A DNA stretch of 53,026 nt from an uncultured Rickettsiales bacterium (GCA_913046825.1 CAJWTF010000010.1:1-53026), one strand, 5' to 3'; counted from the stretch's first letter, positions 35,788-45,891 are shown. Notes: generated from the letters alone by a model not told the origin. Translations and numbers: made by a program.

Positions 35788-37299
35788 ATGAAAATACACG
35801 AACTGAATGTCTGGCCGTCTGCGGCATCTCATGCCCGAGAGGACGAACTTTCTTGGCAATTGGCGGCGCTCGCAGTTGATCCGGTTCCCGTTGAAGAAGC
35901 GGTGGTCGAGATGTTAGGCAATCGTATCATCGATAACGCCTCAGTGGCGATCGCATCGCTGGAGCGTCGACCGGTCGCGAATGCACGCCAGCAGGCATTG
36001 GCGCATCCGCGCGTTGGCGGGGCGACCCTTTATGGTCTATCGAAAGATTGCCTGGTCTCCGCAGAGTGGGCGTCTTGGGCCAATGGAGCGGCGGTGCGTG
36101 AGCTGGATTATCACGACACCTATTTGGCGGAAGAATACTCCCATCCGGGCGACAACATTCTGCCGCTGCTCGCGGTGGCGCAGCAGACTGGGTGCAGTGG
36201 TGCGGACTTGGTACGCGGCTTGGCGACCGCTTACGAAATACACATAGACCTGGTGAAGGCGATCTCGTTGCACAAACACAAGATCGATCATGTGGCGCAT
36301 TTGGGCCCGGCCGCGGCGGCGGGTATCGGGACCATGCTCGACCTGCCGGTTGAGATTATCTATCAGGCCATAAATCACGTGCTGCATGTGACGACCTCGA
36401 CTCGTCAATCGCGCAAAGGGCAAATTTCCAGCTGGAAGGCCTATGCGCCCGGTCATGCGACGAAACTCGCGGTGGAGGCGGTTGATCGTGCGATGCGCGG
36501 CGAAACCGGTCCTGCGCCGATTTACGAGGGGGAAGACGGCGTTGTCGCTTGGCTACTTGACGGCAAGGATGCGGCTTACAAAATTCCCTTACCGGAGAGG
36601 GGAGAGCCAAAGCGTGCAATACTGGAGAGCTTCACCAAAGAGCATTCGGCGGAATACCAGGCGCAGGCTTTGATCGACCTTGCCCGGCGCATGCGCCAAG
36701 ACATATCGGGCATTTCAGCGGTAGAGCGCGTCGTCATTCACACCAGCCATCACACCCATGCGGTAATCGGTAGCGGCGCAAACGATCCGCAAAAGTACGA
36801 TCCCGACGCCAGCCGCGAGACGCTGGATCATTCGATACCGTACATCTTTGCAGTGGCGCTGGAGGATGGCGGCTGGCATCACATTGAGTCCTACACGCCT
36901 GAACGCGCACATAAACCGGGAACGGTGGCACTGTGGCGCAAGGTGGAGACGCGGTTCGATGCAAACTGGGAAGCCCGCTACCACGATCCGGATCCAAAGA
37001 AGAAGGCGTTTGGCGGGCGGGTGGAAATTACTCTTCAAGATGGGCGCGTGCTGGTGGATGAAATCGCCGTCGCCGACGCGCATCCGGCAGGGGCTCGGCC
37101 CTTCGAGCGGAAGAATTACATCGAAAAGTTCGAAACACTTGCCGCGTACGCGATCGGCGATGCGGAGCGGAGTCGATTTGTCGAAGTGGCAGGTCGTGTG
37201 GCGGACTTGGGGTCGGATGACCTCTTGGGTTTGACGCCGGTAGCGGACCGATTGAACTTACTGGCAGGACCGGATGGACGCGGCATTTTTGACGCATAG
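35788..37299 (+). CDS. MmgE/PrpD-family dehydratase (2-methylcitrate dehydratase-like)
   Basis: The 503-residue protein matches PrpD along its length: [100 protein letters not shown] and [13 protein letters not shown]. PrpD dehydrates 2-methylcitrate in propionate breakdown. A methylcitrate-synthase-type gene occurs 2-3 kb away only as fragments and no prpB was seen, so its present substrate is uncertain. The next gene starts ten bases after its stop. Confidence 0.88.
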   Translation: MKIHELNVWPSAASHAREDELSWQLAALAVDPVPVEEAVVEMLGNRIIDNASVAIASLERRPVANARQQALAHPRVGGATLYGLSKDCLVSAEWASWANGAAVRELDYHDTYLAEEYSHPGDNILPLLAVAQQTGCSGADLVRGLATAYEIHIDLVKAISLHKHKIDHVAHLGPAAAAGIGTMLDLPVEIIYQAINHVLHVTTSTRQSRKGQISSWKAYAPGHATKLAVEAVDRAMRGETGPAPIYEGEDGVVAWLLDGKDAAYKIPLPERGEPKRAILESFTKEHSAEYQAQALIDLARRMRQDISGISAVERVVIHTSHHTHAVIGSGANDPQKYDPDASRETLDHSIPYIFAVALEDGGWHHIESYTPERAHKPGTVALWRKVETRFDANWEARYHDPDPKKKAFGGRVEITLQDGRVLVDEIAVADAHPAGARPFERKNYIEKFETLAAYAIGDAERSRFVEVAGRVADLGSDDLLGLTPVADRLNLLAGPDGRGIFDA

Positions 37300-37309
37300 G
37301 AGATAGGTC

Positions 37310-38302
37310 ATGGGTGATTTGAAAATCAGCATCGCGACGAACGACTACGACCGCACGCGCGCTTTGAAGGATGGCAGGGTCAAGGTTGATGGATGTGATG
37401 TCACCTATCTAAATATGCTGCCGGAAGAGCTGTTCTTTCGCGCTGTCCGCTACGCGGAATTCGATGTGACGGAACTCTCGTTTTCGACCCATATGTTGCA
37501 GACCCAACGGGGCGACGCGCAGTATCTCGGTATCCCCGTTTTCCTCTCACGTGTCTTCCGGCATTCCGGGTTCTATATCCGGACGGATCGCGGCATCGAG
37601 ACCGGTGCCGACCTGAAAGGCAAGACTATCGGCGTGCCGGAATACCAGATGACTGCCGCAGTATGGCAACGCGGTATTCTGAAAGACGAATTCGGCATTG
37701 AACCCTGGGAGGTTGCCTGGCGAACCGGCGGCCTTGAGGAAACCGGTCGGGAAGAGCGCACGCCGATCAATTTGCCTGAAAAGTTTGATTGCCAACGTAT
37801 TGGTCCCGATCAGACGCTCTCGGAAATGCTTGAATTGGGGGAACTCGATGCGGTGATCTGTCCCCCGGTTCCGTCATGTTTGCAGCGAGGTGCCGCGAAT
37901 GTAGGCCGTCTCTGGCCGAATTTCCGCGCGGCGGAGCAGGATTACTTTCGCCGCTCCGGCATTTTCCCAATCATGCATATTTTGGGTGTGGAAAAATCGC
38001 TCGCGGCCAAATATCCATGGCTACCGGCAAATCTCTATAAGGCATTCCGGCACTCAAAAGACTTGGCATTTACGGATTTGGAAGCTCAGGGCGCATTGAA
38101 GGTATCGCTCCCGTGGGTCACCGCCGAGCTGGAAGAGACGCGGGCACTCATGGGTCCGGATGTTTGGTCATACGGGGTCGAGGACAATCGAACGGCAATC
38201 GAGGCGGTTATTCGATATTCGGCGGAACAAAGCCTGACTGAACCCGGCCTCAAACTGGAAGACCTGTTTGCGGAAACCACACTGCAAACGGCGCGGAGCT
38301 GA
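37310..38302 (+). CDS. 4,5-dihydroxyphthalate decarboxylase-like protein
   Basis: The 330-residue protein resembles the 4,5-dihydroxyphthalate decarboxylase family: LKISIATNDYDRTRALKDGR, VKVDGCDVTYLNMLPEELFF, AEFDVTELSFSTHMLQTQRG, YLGIPVFLSRVFRHSGFYIR and LKGKTIGVPEYQMTAAVWQR. The fold is that of a periplasmic binding protein, but there is no signal peptide, which fits a cytoplasmic enzyme. Many members are not phthalate enzymes, so the substrate is open. It forms part of the plus-strand run beginning with the PrpD-like gene. Confidence 0.83.
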   Translation: MGDLKISIATNDYDRTRALKDGRVKVDGCDVTYLNMLPEELFFRAVRYAEFDVTELSFSTHMLQTQRGDAQYLGIPVFLSRVFRHSGFYIRTDRGIETGADLKGKTIGVPEYQMTAAVWQRGILKDEFGIEPWEVAWRTGGLEETGREERTPINLPEKFDCQRIGPDQTLSEMLELGELDAVICPPVPSCLQRGAANVGRLWPNFRAAEQDYFRRSGIFPIMHILGVEKSLAAKYPWLPANLYKAFRHSKDLAFTDLEAQGALKVSLPWVTAELEETRALMGPDVWSYGVEDNRTAIEAVIRYSAEQSLTEPGLKLEDLFAETTLQTARS

Positions 38303-38364
38303 GCTTCTAACCGGATATAGACAATGACCTATATCCAATACGGCATATGAGATTGGAGTAAGAG

Positions 38365-38850
38365 ATGGAGCTAACCACCAAGACGGCGGAAATCGCGAAA
38401 TTATTAGTGGCGCGTGGTGAGACGGTGGCGGTCGGTGAGAGTTCGGCGGGCGGATTGGTCTCGGCCTCGTTGCTCGCGGTGCCGGGGGCGTCCAAATATT
38501 TCATGGGCGGTGGTGTCATTTATACGCACCGGGCGCGCAAACGCCTCACGGAGATCGACTTTAAAAATCACCCCGGTGTGCGGTCATCCAGCGAGCCCTA
38601 TGCGAGGCTGCTGGCAAAAAGCATGCGGGAGAGGTTGAGCGCGACTTGGGGCTTGGCCGAGACCGGGGCTTCCGGGCCGACTGGCAACAGCTATGGCGAT
38701 GACTCGGGGCACACTTGTGTCGCGGTGGACGGACCGGTGTGTGACGTCCGAACCTTGGAGACCGCGTCGGCGGACCGTGAAGCCAATATGTGGGCTTTCA
38801 CCGACGAAGCATTGGACATCTTCATTGAATGCCTGAAACGGGCGCCCTGA
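38365..38850 (+). CDS. CinA C-terminal-domain family protein
   Basis: The 161-residue protein corresponds to the stand-alone CinA C-terminal domain (nicotinamide-nucleotide amidohydrolase, PncC-like). LLVARGETVAVGESSAGGLV replaces the usual ESCTGG with ESSAGG, then VPGASKYFMGGGVIYTHRAR, GLAETGASGPTGNSYGDDSG. The changed ESSAGG and the divergent C-terminus suggest a subfamily that may not deamidate NMN. GAGT-type spacing places ATG 38365 after GGAGTAAGAG. It lies between the decarboxylase-like gene and the molybdenum hydroxylase gene, eight bases before the latter. Confidence 0.82.
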   Translation: MELTTKTAEIAKLLVARGETVAVGESSAGGLVSASLLAVPGASKYFMGGGVIYTHRARKRLTEIDFKNHPGVRSSSEPYARLLAKSMRERLSATWGLAETGASGPTGNSYGDDSGHTCVAVDGPVCDVRTLETASADREANMWAFTDEALDIFIECLKRAP

Positions 38851-38858
38851 TCGTCTGA

Positions 38859-41183
38859 ATGTTTGGCCAACGAATTAAACGGAAAGAAGACCCGGGACTA
38901 TTACGGGGTGACGGTTGGTTTGCGGACGACATTCAGTTGCCCGGCATGCTACACGCCCATTTCGTGCGCAGCCCGTTGGCGCACGCACGGATCACCGGAA
39001 TTGATACGGCGGAAGCGCTGACCCTGAACGGCGTTGTGGCGATCTACACGCTCGTCGACCTGTTGCCGCATTTAACCGGTGAGCGCGTACCCGTCGAAAT
39101 GCCGGCACTGGCCATCCGTCACCGCATCGACCCTTATGTATTGGCGAAGAACGAAGTGTGCCATGTGGGTGACCCTGTCGCATTGGTAATCGCGGAGAGC
39201 AAGCAGGTGGCCGAAGATGCCGCCGGCATCGTTTGGGTCGATTATGATCCGCTTCCGGCTTGTGTTGATCCACGGGCCGCCTTGGCGACGGGTGCACCAC
39301 AAGTACGCGCCGACGTCGCAGACAATTTAGTAGCTGCTTTTGACGTGACATACGGCGACTCTGATGCGGCGTTTGTGATGGCACCGCATGTCTTCAAGGA
39401 AGAGATCCAAATCCACAAAGGTGGCGGCCATGCCATGGAGTGCCGGGCGCTTGTTGCTGATTACGATCCGTCGCGCAGGCATCTAACTGTCTGGAATGCA
39501 ACGCAAATGCCGCACCGGGCTCAGATGATTTTGACCCGATGCCTTGGCATGGCGGAGGCAGATGTCCGTGTGGTGCCACCCGATGTCGGAGGCGGGTTTG
39601 GGCCGAAGTTTGTTTTTTATTCGGAAGAAGTCTCCGTGCCCTTGGCATCTAAATTATTGGGACGGCCGGTAAAGTGGATAGAAGATCGTCGCGAGCATTT
39701 TACGGCGACAACTCAGGAACGCGATCAATTTTGGAGTGTTGAAGTTGCAGCTGATGAGAATGGCTGCTTGATTGGTATTCGGGGAGACTTGGTGCACGAT
39801 CATGGCGCCTATACGCCCTACGGTTTGGTAATGGCACAAAATTCGGCAAGCAACCTCTTGGGCCCCTATAAACTGCCGAACTATGACCTCAAAGTTCGGA
39901 TGGCGCTGACCAATCTCATCCCGGCGACCCCGACGCGGGGGGCCGGTCGACCGCAAGGCACGTTTGTCATGGAACGCTTGTTGGACCGGGTCGCTCGTGA
40001 GCTCAACCTGGATCGAGCGGAAGTGCGGCGGCGCAATTTCATCGCCGCCGATGAGATGCCCTATGCGACGCCGGTGGTCACCCGAGACGGCAAGGCGATG
40101 ACCTATGACAGTGGTGACTATCCAGGTGCCCAAGCGATGGTCTTGGAGAAATCCTCCTATGAGGGGTTCGAGGCTCGGCGTGAAGTAGCCCGCACGGAGG
40201 GGAAGTACCTGGGGTTCGGGCTTGCTAATTATGTTGAAGGTACGGGGCGGGGACCATTCGAATCAGCTGTAGTGCGCGTTGGTCCCTCTGGCGTGGTGAC
40301 GGTCGAGACCGGTGCGACCTCTCAGGGGCAGGGCATCGAGACTGCGCTGGCGCAAATTGCGGCGGGGGAAATTGGCGTGGCGCTTTCGGATGTGAAAGTA
40401 TCGATGGGAGATACGGCAGTGGTGCCCTACGGGCTTGGCGCCTTTGCCAGCCGTCAAGCAGTTACGGCCGGATCATCCGTTTACGTGGCCGCGCAGGAAG
40501 TGCGTGCAAAGGTACTCGAGGCCGCGTCGCATATGCTGGAAGCCTCCGTCGGCGATTTGGAGATCTTCGCCGGGGACGTGCGGATCAAGGGGTCGGATCG
40601 ATCGCTTCCCATCGGCGATGTCGCCGCGGCGCTTGCTGGACAGCCAGGTTACGCGATACCGGGCGGCCTACCGCCGGGGCTGGAATCACGGATCAATTTC
40701 GAGGTCGATAGCATATCCTACTGCAACGGCAGCCATGCCTGTGAGGTATTGGTAGACCCCGAGACGGGAGCCGTTGAGATTGTGCGCTACGTCGTTGTTC
40801 ATGATTGTGGTCGCATGATCAATCCGACCTTAGTTGAGGGTCAAATTATTGGCGGAGTGGCGCATGGGATCGGCAATGCACTGATGGAACGCATGGTCTA
40901 CGATCCCGACGGACAGCCGCTCACCGCGAACTATGGGGAGTATCTGCTGCCGACTGCGCCGGAAATACCGCGCATCGAGATTTTCCATATGGAATCACCG
41001 ACACCGCTGAATCCTCTCGGTGTAAAGGGAACGGGTGAAAGCGGCACTGTTCCGGCGGCGGCGTGTATTGTCTCCGCCATCGAAGATGCGCTGTCGTCTC
41101 TCAATTTACGGGTTGGCGAAGCTCCCGTCACACCGGAGCGAATCATGGAATTGTTGCATCACGGTCCTGATATATCCCTCTAG
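38859..41183 (+). CDS. Xanthine dehydrogenase/CoxL-family molybdenum hydroxylase large subunit, orphan
   Basis: The 774-residue protein is a molybdopterin-cytosine-dinucleotide large subunit: FGQRIKRKEDPGLLRGDGWF, GMLHAHFVRSPLAHARI, VGDPVALVIAESKQVAEDAA, PPDVGGGFGPKFVFYSEEVS, TSQGQGIETALAQIAAGEIG and the catalytic Glu of GVKGTGESGTVPAAACI. At the CoxL active-site loop it reads TPTRGAGRPQGTF, near the form-II AYRGAGR and unlike the form-I AYRCSFR of true CO dehydrogenase. Medium (FAD) and small (2Fe-2S) subunit genes, normally adjacent, are missing here. It would hydroxylate an organic substrate, perhaps linked to the genes before it. Confidence 0.9.
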   Translation: MFGQRIKRKEDPGLLRGDGWFADDIQLPGMLHAHFVRSPLAHARITGIDTAEALTLNGVVAIYTLVDLLPHLTGERVPVEMPALAIRHRIDPYVLAKNEVCHVGDPVALVIAESKQVAEDAAGIVWVDYDPLPACVDPRAALATGAPQVRADVADNLVAAFDVTYGDSDAAFVMAPHVFKEEIQIHKGGGHAMECRALVADYDPSRRHLTVWNATQMPHRAQMILTRCLGMAEADVRVVPPDVGGGFGPKFVFYSEEVSVPLASKLLGRPVKWIEDRREHFTATTQERDQFWSVEVAADENGCLIGIRGDLVHDHGAYTPYGLVMAQNSASNLLGPYKLPNYDLKVRMALTNLIPATPTRGAGRPQGTFVMERLLDRVARELNLDRAEVRRRNFIAADEMPYATPVVTRDGKAMTYDSGDYPGAQAMVLEKSSYEGFEARREVARTEGKYLGFGLANYVEGTGRGPFESAVVRVGPSGVVTVETGATSQGQGIETALAQIAAGEIGVALSDVKVSMGDTAVVPYGLGAFASRQAVTAGSSVYVAAQEVRAKVLEAASHMLEASVGDLEIFAGDVRIKGSDRSLPIGDVAAALAGQPGYAIPGGLPPGLESRINFEVDSISYCNGSHACEVLVDPETGAVEIVRYVVVHDCGRMINPTLVEGQIIGGVAHGIGNALMERMVYDPDGQPLTANYGEYLLPTAPEIPRIEIFHMESPTPLNPLGVKGTGESGTVPAAACIVSAIEDALSSLNLRVGEAPVTPERIMELLHHGPDISL

Positions 41184-41254
41184 CGTCCGAGTGGTGCTGC
41201 CTCTTTATTGGCCTTCCCAAAGTTTAAGGGTAAGTTCCGTAGTTCCCGAGATCA

Positions 41255-42196
41255 TTGTTTCTGGCTTGTGGCATCGGACGCATGGTCAACGGAAATCTGA
41301 TGCACCGGAATCGGCTTTATTCCGGATTGGTGCTTTTCGTACTCGCGCTCACTCATTTCATCAATCATGCTTTTGGATTGATCTCGATCGAGGCGAAGAT
41401 GGCAGTGCAGGAGTTGCTTAAAAAGAACGGAATACCGCCCAACGTCCAACTGGCCTGCCAATGCCGCCCTAAAAGCGACGTTCGCATTCAGCGATTGCTC
41501 CCGCATGGCGCCGATGCATCGGCGGTTCAGCAATCGGTCGATGCGTTCGACAATAGGGTCGATATGAACATCGCGGCTCTATTCGCAGATATTCGTGATT
41601 TTACGAAATTTGTGGGACGGAAATTATGCTACGACTTGGTTTTTCTGTTGAACGAATATCTTCGAGCGATGGATGAATGTATCACCCGCGAAGGCGGGCG
41701 CATTGATAAGTTTATCGGCGATGGAATCATGGCGCTATTCGGCCTCGACGGTGATCCTCAAACGGCTTGCGAGGATGCATTAGCCGCCGCTCGCACGGTG
41801 AGCGAGGGTTTGCAGAAGCTCAATATCGCGCTGGAGAACGATTTATCGCTACGACTCTGCATCGGAATACATTTTGGTTACGCGATTTTCGGTAAAATGG
41901 GATATGAATCGGTCTCTTCGTAGACGGCTATCGGAGATATCGTCAATACGGCGAGCAGCCTCGAAAGCGCCACGAAGGAATTCAAGGCGGAATTTATCGT
42001 CTCGGAAGATGTGGTAAAAACCAGGGGCGCAAATTTATCTGCGTTTCAACGTCAAGAACTCTCTGTCCGCGGGCGAGAGGATCCCCTTAATGTCTATGTG
42101 GTTGAGCGCGCCCACATGTTGCCGGTGAGAACGCCGAAGGAGCCGAATACGGTTGAGGGTAATTGGTTGTCTGTACTGATGCCAAATTTCTTGTGA
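41255..42196 (+). pseudogene. Broken adenylate/guanylate cyclase with membrane and ferredoxin remnants
   Basis: The frame opens with a membrane segment (YSGLVLFVLALTHFINHAFG, then LISIEAKM). It passes abruptly to the tail of a 2Fe-2S ferredoxin domain (GIPPNVQLACQCRPKSDVRI) and then a class III cyclase domain (ALFADIRDFTKFVGRKL, GRIDKFIGDGIMALFGL). Intact relatives have more membrane helices and a whole ferredoxin domain between these parts, so an internal deletion is inferred. TAG at 41921-41923 then stops the frame; TAIGDIVNTASSLESATKEF continues beyond it, to the C-terminal end near 42150. Two lesions make it non-functional. Confidence 0.8.
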
Positions 42197-42223
42197 CGAC
42201 TAACCGCTAATTGCACCCGACGC

Positions 42224-43357
42224 CTAGGTCATTGCGGCAAAGCGTTTCGTGTGGTGATCCTGGTCGCCAAAGGTCAGGTCGATCATCGTCAGACGTTTGA
42301 AGTAGTGACCAACCTTCAACTCGTCAGTCATACCCATACCGCCATGCATCTGGATCGAGTTCTGGCCAACAAACCGGGCACTTTTGCCAATTTGCGCCTT
42401 CGCGGCGGCAATTGACCTTGCGCGCTCTTCTGCGTCGTCACTGTCCATCATGGCGGTGGCGACATAAGCCATGGAGCGGGCTTCCTCACAATTTATCAGA
42501 ATGTCGACCATCCGGTGCTGCAGCACTTGGAACTTGCCGATCGGCTGGCCGAATTGCTCGCGGGTTTTGATGTACTCGTTGGTCTCTTCCTTGAGGACAT
42601 CCATGCAGCCGACAGCCTCGGCGCAAAGCGCCGCGATGGCGAACTCCGCGACCCGCTCAATAATCGCATGACCGCCATCAATATTGCCGATGACCGCGTC
42701 GGCGCCGACTTGGACTCCGGCGAACTCGATCTCGGAAGCCCGTAGGGCGTCGTTCGTGGTGTAATCGCGCCGAGAGACGCCGGACGCGCCGGAATCCACG
42801 AGGAAAAGAGTGATGCCATTGTTATCCCGACTATCGCCTGACGTTCTGGCGGTGACGATGATCTTGTCGGCAGCCGCCGCCCCGAAAACGACACCCTTGG
42901 CGCCGGTGATAGTGTAGCCGTCGCCGGATTTCTCGGCTTTGGTTTCCACATCGTGCAGATCGAACCGCGCTTGGCGTTCGGCATAGGCGAAAGCCAGTTT
43001 TAAGCCACCTTCGGCGAGTTTTGGGAGAAGCTCTTCTTTTTGCGCATCGCTGCCGCCCTGCATGATCAGGTTCGCGCCGAGAACGACCGTCGCGAAGAAT
43101 GGTTCCAGCACGAGGCCGCGCCCGAAACCTTCCATGATGACCATGGTCTCCGTGCCGCCGCCGCCAATACCACCGAATTCTTCCGGCAACGCGACCGCGA
43201 GCCAGCCGAGTTCGGCCATCTGTTTCCAGTTGTCTTCGCCGTACCCATCATTCGAGTTGGCAAATTCACGTCGTGATTCGAATTCGTAGTTTTCACGGAC
43301 AAATCGATCGACGCTGTCCTTGAGTAGCTGTTGTTCTTCGGTAAGCGAAAAGTCCAT
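42224..43357 (-). CDS. Acyl-CoA dehydrogenase
   Basis: The 377-residue flavoprotein begins MDFSLTEEQQLLKDSVDRFV, the usual acyl-CoA dehydrogenase start. The fold continues with ELGWLAVALPEEFGGIGGGG, AFAYAERQARFDLHDVETKA and SGDGYTITGAKGVVFGAAAA. The C-terminal domain has KEETNEYIKTREQFGQPIGK, FQVLQHRMVDI and MHGGMGMTDELKVGHYFKRL. It would remove two hydrogens from an acyl-CoA with FAD. It belongs to the type often found in two-gene sets with a second, longer dehydrogenase, as here; the two may form a hetero-oligomer. It is 44 bases downstream of the other dehydrogenase gene. Confidence 0.9.
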   Translation of the reverse strand: MDFSLTEEQQLLKDSVDRFVRENYEFESRREFANSNDGYGEDNWKQMAELGWLAVALPEEFGGIGGGGTETMVIMEGFGRGLVLEPFFATVVLGANLIMQGGSDAQKEELLPKLAEGGLKLAFAYAERQARFDLHDVETKAEKSGDGYTITGAKGVVFGAAAADKIIVTARTSGDSRDNNGITLFLVDSGASGVSRRDYTTNDALRASEIEFAGVQVGADAVIGNIDGGHAIIERVAEFAIAALCAEAVGCMDVLKEETNEYIKTREQFGQPIGKFQVLQHRMVDILINCEEARSMAYVATAMMDSDDAEERARSIAAAKAQIGKSARFVGQNSIQMHGGMGMTDELKVGHYFKRLTMIDLTFGDQDHHTKRFAAMT

Positions 43358-43401
43358 TTTTCTAACCCTGTGTCAGGCAGTTACGTTCGTTTGGCTTCGG
43401 C

Positions 43402-44598
43402 TCAAAGCCCCAAAACCATTTTGGCCATTATGTTTTTTTGTATCTCATTGGTCCCGCCGTAAATCGATGTCTTGCGGACATTGAAATAGGAGGGCGATAG
43501 ACTTGGCGCGATCTCCGGGCCGATGGGGTCTTCGTTCCAACCATATTCCATGGATTCAGGAATGTAGGGATGGGCGTACATGCCCATGGCCTGCATTGAG
43601 AGTTCTGTGAGCTCCTGCTGTATTTCAGTACCTCGAATTTTCAGCAAGCTGACCTCTGCTCCGGGGCCGCAACCCTGGGATTCCGACATGAGATATCGGA
43701 GCTCGGTATACTCGAGGGTTTTGAGCTTTATCTCAACATCGGCGATGGCGCGTCGGAAATCGGTGTCCTCGATCATCGGGCGCCCACCTGATTGTTCTTC
43801 CGCCGCAATTTGTTTTAGACGCCGTAACCGGGCCTTGGAATATCCAACCCGCGCGATGCTTGATCGTTCGTTCCCAAGTAGGAATTTGGCATAGGTCCAA
43901 CCCTTGTTCTCTTCCCCTACGCGGTTCTCCATTGGGACACGGACGTCGGAGAAAAAAGTGCTGTTGATCTCTCGGCCGCCGTCGATGGTAATAATCGGTT
44001 GGACCTCGATGCCCGCCGTATTCATGTCGATTAGCAAGAAAGAAATACCTTCTTGGCGTCTTCCTGCGTTCGATGTCCGCACGAGGCAAAATATCTGATC
44101 GGCCCATTGGGCATAAGTGGTCCAGGTCTTTTGACCGTTGACGATGTAATGATTACCGTCCGGTACCGCCTTGGTCTGCAGTGAAGCCAGGTCCGAGCCG
44201 GCGCCGGGTTCGGAATAGCCTTGGCACCAGAATTCTTCGCCCGAGAGGATTTTAGGCAGGTAGAGTTTTTTCTGTGCGTCCGTCCCAAAGGTATAGATAA
44301 CGGGACCGACCATTGTGAGGCCAAAGGGGCTCAACGCGGGGGCATGGCAACGTGCCAATTCCTCTCCGAATATGTAGCGCCGCACCGCATCCCATTCGCA
44401 GCCGCCGTGCTCTTTTGGCCAATTCGGCGCGGCCCAGCCCCTCTCGAATAGAATTTCATGCCAGCGCCGCACATCTTCCTTTTCAACCTTGAGACCTCGG
44501 CGGCCTTTTTCCTGGATATCGAGCGGCAAGTTTCCTTCAATGAAGGTACGAACTTCGCTCTGGAACGCGGTATGTTCGGCGGAAAATTGCAGATCCAT
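43402..44598 (-). CDS. Acyl-CoA dehydrogenase, second member of pair
   Basis: Starting at ATG 44598 (MDLQFSAEHTAFQSEVRTFI) the protein has 398 residues; longer upstream starts in the same frame add unrelated sequence overlapping the divergent CoA-transferase gene. Motifs include GGCEWDAVRRYIFGEELARC, GYSEPGAGSDLASLQTKAVP, HYIVNGQKTWTTYAQWADQI, YGGTNEIQKNIMAKMVLGL. The GYSEP segment and C-terminal YGGTNEIQ are diagnostic. It is the first gene of the two-dehydrogenase unit. A 117-base region separates it from the CaiB gene and likely holds both promoters. Confidence 0.9.
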   Translation of the reverse strand: MDLQFSAEHTAFQSEVRTFIEGNLPLDIQEKGRRGLKVEKEDVRRWHEILFERGWAAPNWPKEHGGCEWDAVRRYIFGEELARCHAPALSPFGLTMVGPVIYTFGTDAQKKLYLPKILSGEEFWCQGYSEPGAGSDLASLQTKAVPDGNHYIVNGQKTWTTYAQWADQIFCLVRTSNAGRRQEGISFLLIDMNTAGIEVQPIITIDGGREINSTFFSDVRVPMENRVGEENKGWTYAKFLLGNERSSIARVGYSKARLRRLKQIAAEEQSGGRPMIEDTDFRRAIADVEIKLKTLEYTELRYLMSESQGCGPGAEVSLLKIRGTEIQQELTELSMQAMGMYAHPYIPESMEYGWNEDPIGPEIAPSLSPSYFNVRKTSIYGGTNEIQKNIMAKMVLGL

Positions 44599-44715
44599 CG
44601 GGGTGCCTTTGGTTCGGCTAAATGGGGATTCTTGATTGCCTTCAACTCTGGTAGAGGCATATAGCATATTGATGCGGCGGGAAAAGCCCGAAGCCACCGT
44701 GAATGGGGAGATATC

Positions 44716-45891
44716 ATGGGATACGATGCACCCTTCGCCGGCCTGAGGGTCGTGGATATCAGCCAAGGGGTTTCCGGGCCCTATGCCGGGATGTTGATGG
44801 CGCAATACGGCGCAGATGTAGTAAAGGTCGAACCTCTCGAGGGTGAATGGGGGCGATTCATAAGCCGCGACTACGATAAACACTCGGCTTTTTCCGTTGT
44901 AACGAACTTAGGTAAGCGGAGCGTGGCCCTCAATTTGAAGAGTGAGGAGGGGAAAGACGCGGTTCGTAGGCTCCTGGAAGACGCGGATGTGTTCATTGAG
45001 AATTTCCGACCAGGTGTGACCAATCGCCTCGGTTTCTCCTATGAAGAGGTCTCGAAGATAAGTTCGAAGGTCATTTATCTTTCGATCTCCGGTTTCGGAA
45101 ACGGCGGGCCTCTGCGCGAACGCCCGGCGATGGACCCGGTACTGCAGGCCTTTTGCGGCTTGATGTCGGTCAACCAGGGGGAGGACGGTATTCCTCATCG
45201 CATTGGCGTCGTTATTTGCGACATGGCGACCGCACTTTATGGGTTTCAGGCCCTGACGACGGCGCTATATGCGCGCCGCGATGAGGAGAAGGGCTGCTTG
45301 ATCGAGACCAATTTAATGCAGGGTGCCGTCTGTTTGGGTGCGATCCGTATGATGATGGTGAACCTGGAGCAAGGCGCCTACGTCGTTGGACGGGTGCCGG
45401 CGGGCGTGTTCGAAGCGAAGGACGGCTATATCACTATCCTGATGTATAAGGACGATGAGTTCCCCAAGCTGTGTGAATTGTTGGGCCTACCGCTGATCGG
45501 TGCGGATCCGCAATACGCGACGAATGCGCAACGGGTCGAACACGAAGCGGAAATCATGCCGTTGATCTGCGATGCCTTTAAGCTTCATAGCTGCAAGGCG
45601 CTCTCCGAAAAACTGACCGAAGCGCGGATCCTACACGAGCGGGTGAATAATTATGTCGAGTTCCTGGACCACCCCCAGGTACAAGAGACCGGATTGGTAT
45701 CCTGGCTCGATCACGCAGGTGTAGGCCGGGTCCCGGTGCCGAATGTACCGGGTCTGAAGCCGTTCGATGCGCGCGGCGACAAGGCGTCGTCTCCGGGGGT
45801 CGGTGAACATAGTCGTGAGGTTTTGAGTGACCTTGGTTACACTAGCGAACAGATCGACGATTTCGCTGCGCGAAAGATCACTTTGGCGTAA
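44716..45891 (+). CDS. CaiB/BaiF family CoA-transferase
   Basis: The 391-residue class III CoA-transferase has PFAGLRVVDISQGVSGPYAG at the N-terminus, MLMAQYGADVVKVEPLEGEW, GKRSVALNLKSEEGKDAVRR, ADVFIENFRPGVTNRLGFSY and the region VVICDMATALYGFQALTTAL containing the likely catalytic Asp. It moves CoA between carboxylic acids. Divergent from the acyl-CoA dehydrogenase pair, it could activate the acid that those enzymes oxidise (inference). GGGGAG lies upstream of the ATG. Confidence 0.92.
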   Translation: MGYDAPFAGLRVVDISQGVSGPYAGMLMAQYGADVVKVEPLEGEWGRFISRDYDKHSAFSVVTNLGKRSVALNLKSEEGKDAVRRLLEDADVFIENFRPGVTNRLGFSYEEVSKISSKVIYLSISGFGNGGPLRERPAMDPVLQAFCGLMSVNQGEDGIPHRIGVVICDMATALYGFQALTTALYARRDEEKGCLIETNLMQGAVCLGAIRMMMVNLEQGAYVVGRVPAGVFEAKDGYITILMYKDDEFPKLCELLGLPLIGADPQYATNAQRVEHEAEIMPLICDAFKLHSCKALSEKLTEARILHERVNNYVEFLDHPQVQETGLVSWLDHAGVGRVPVPNVPGLKPFDARGDKASSPGVGEHSREVLSDLGYTSEQIDDFAARKITLA

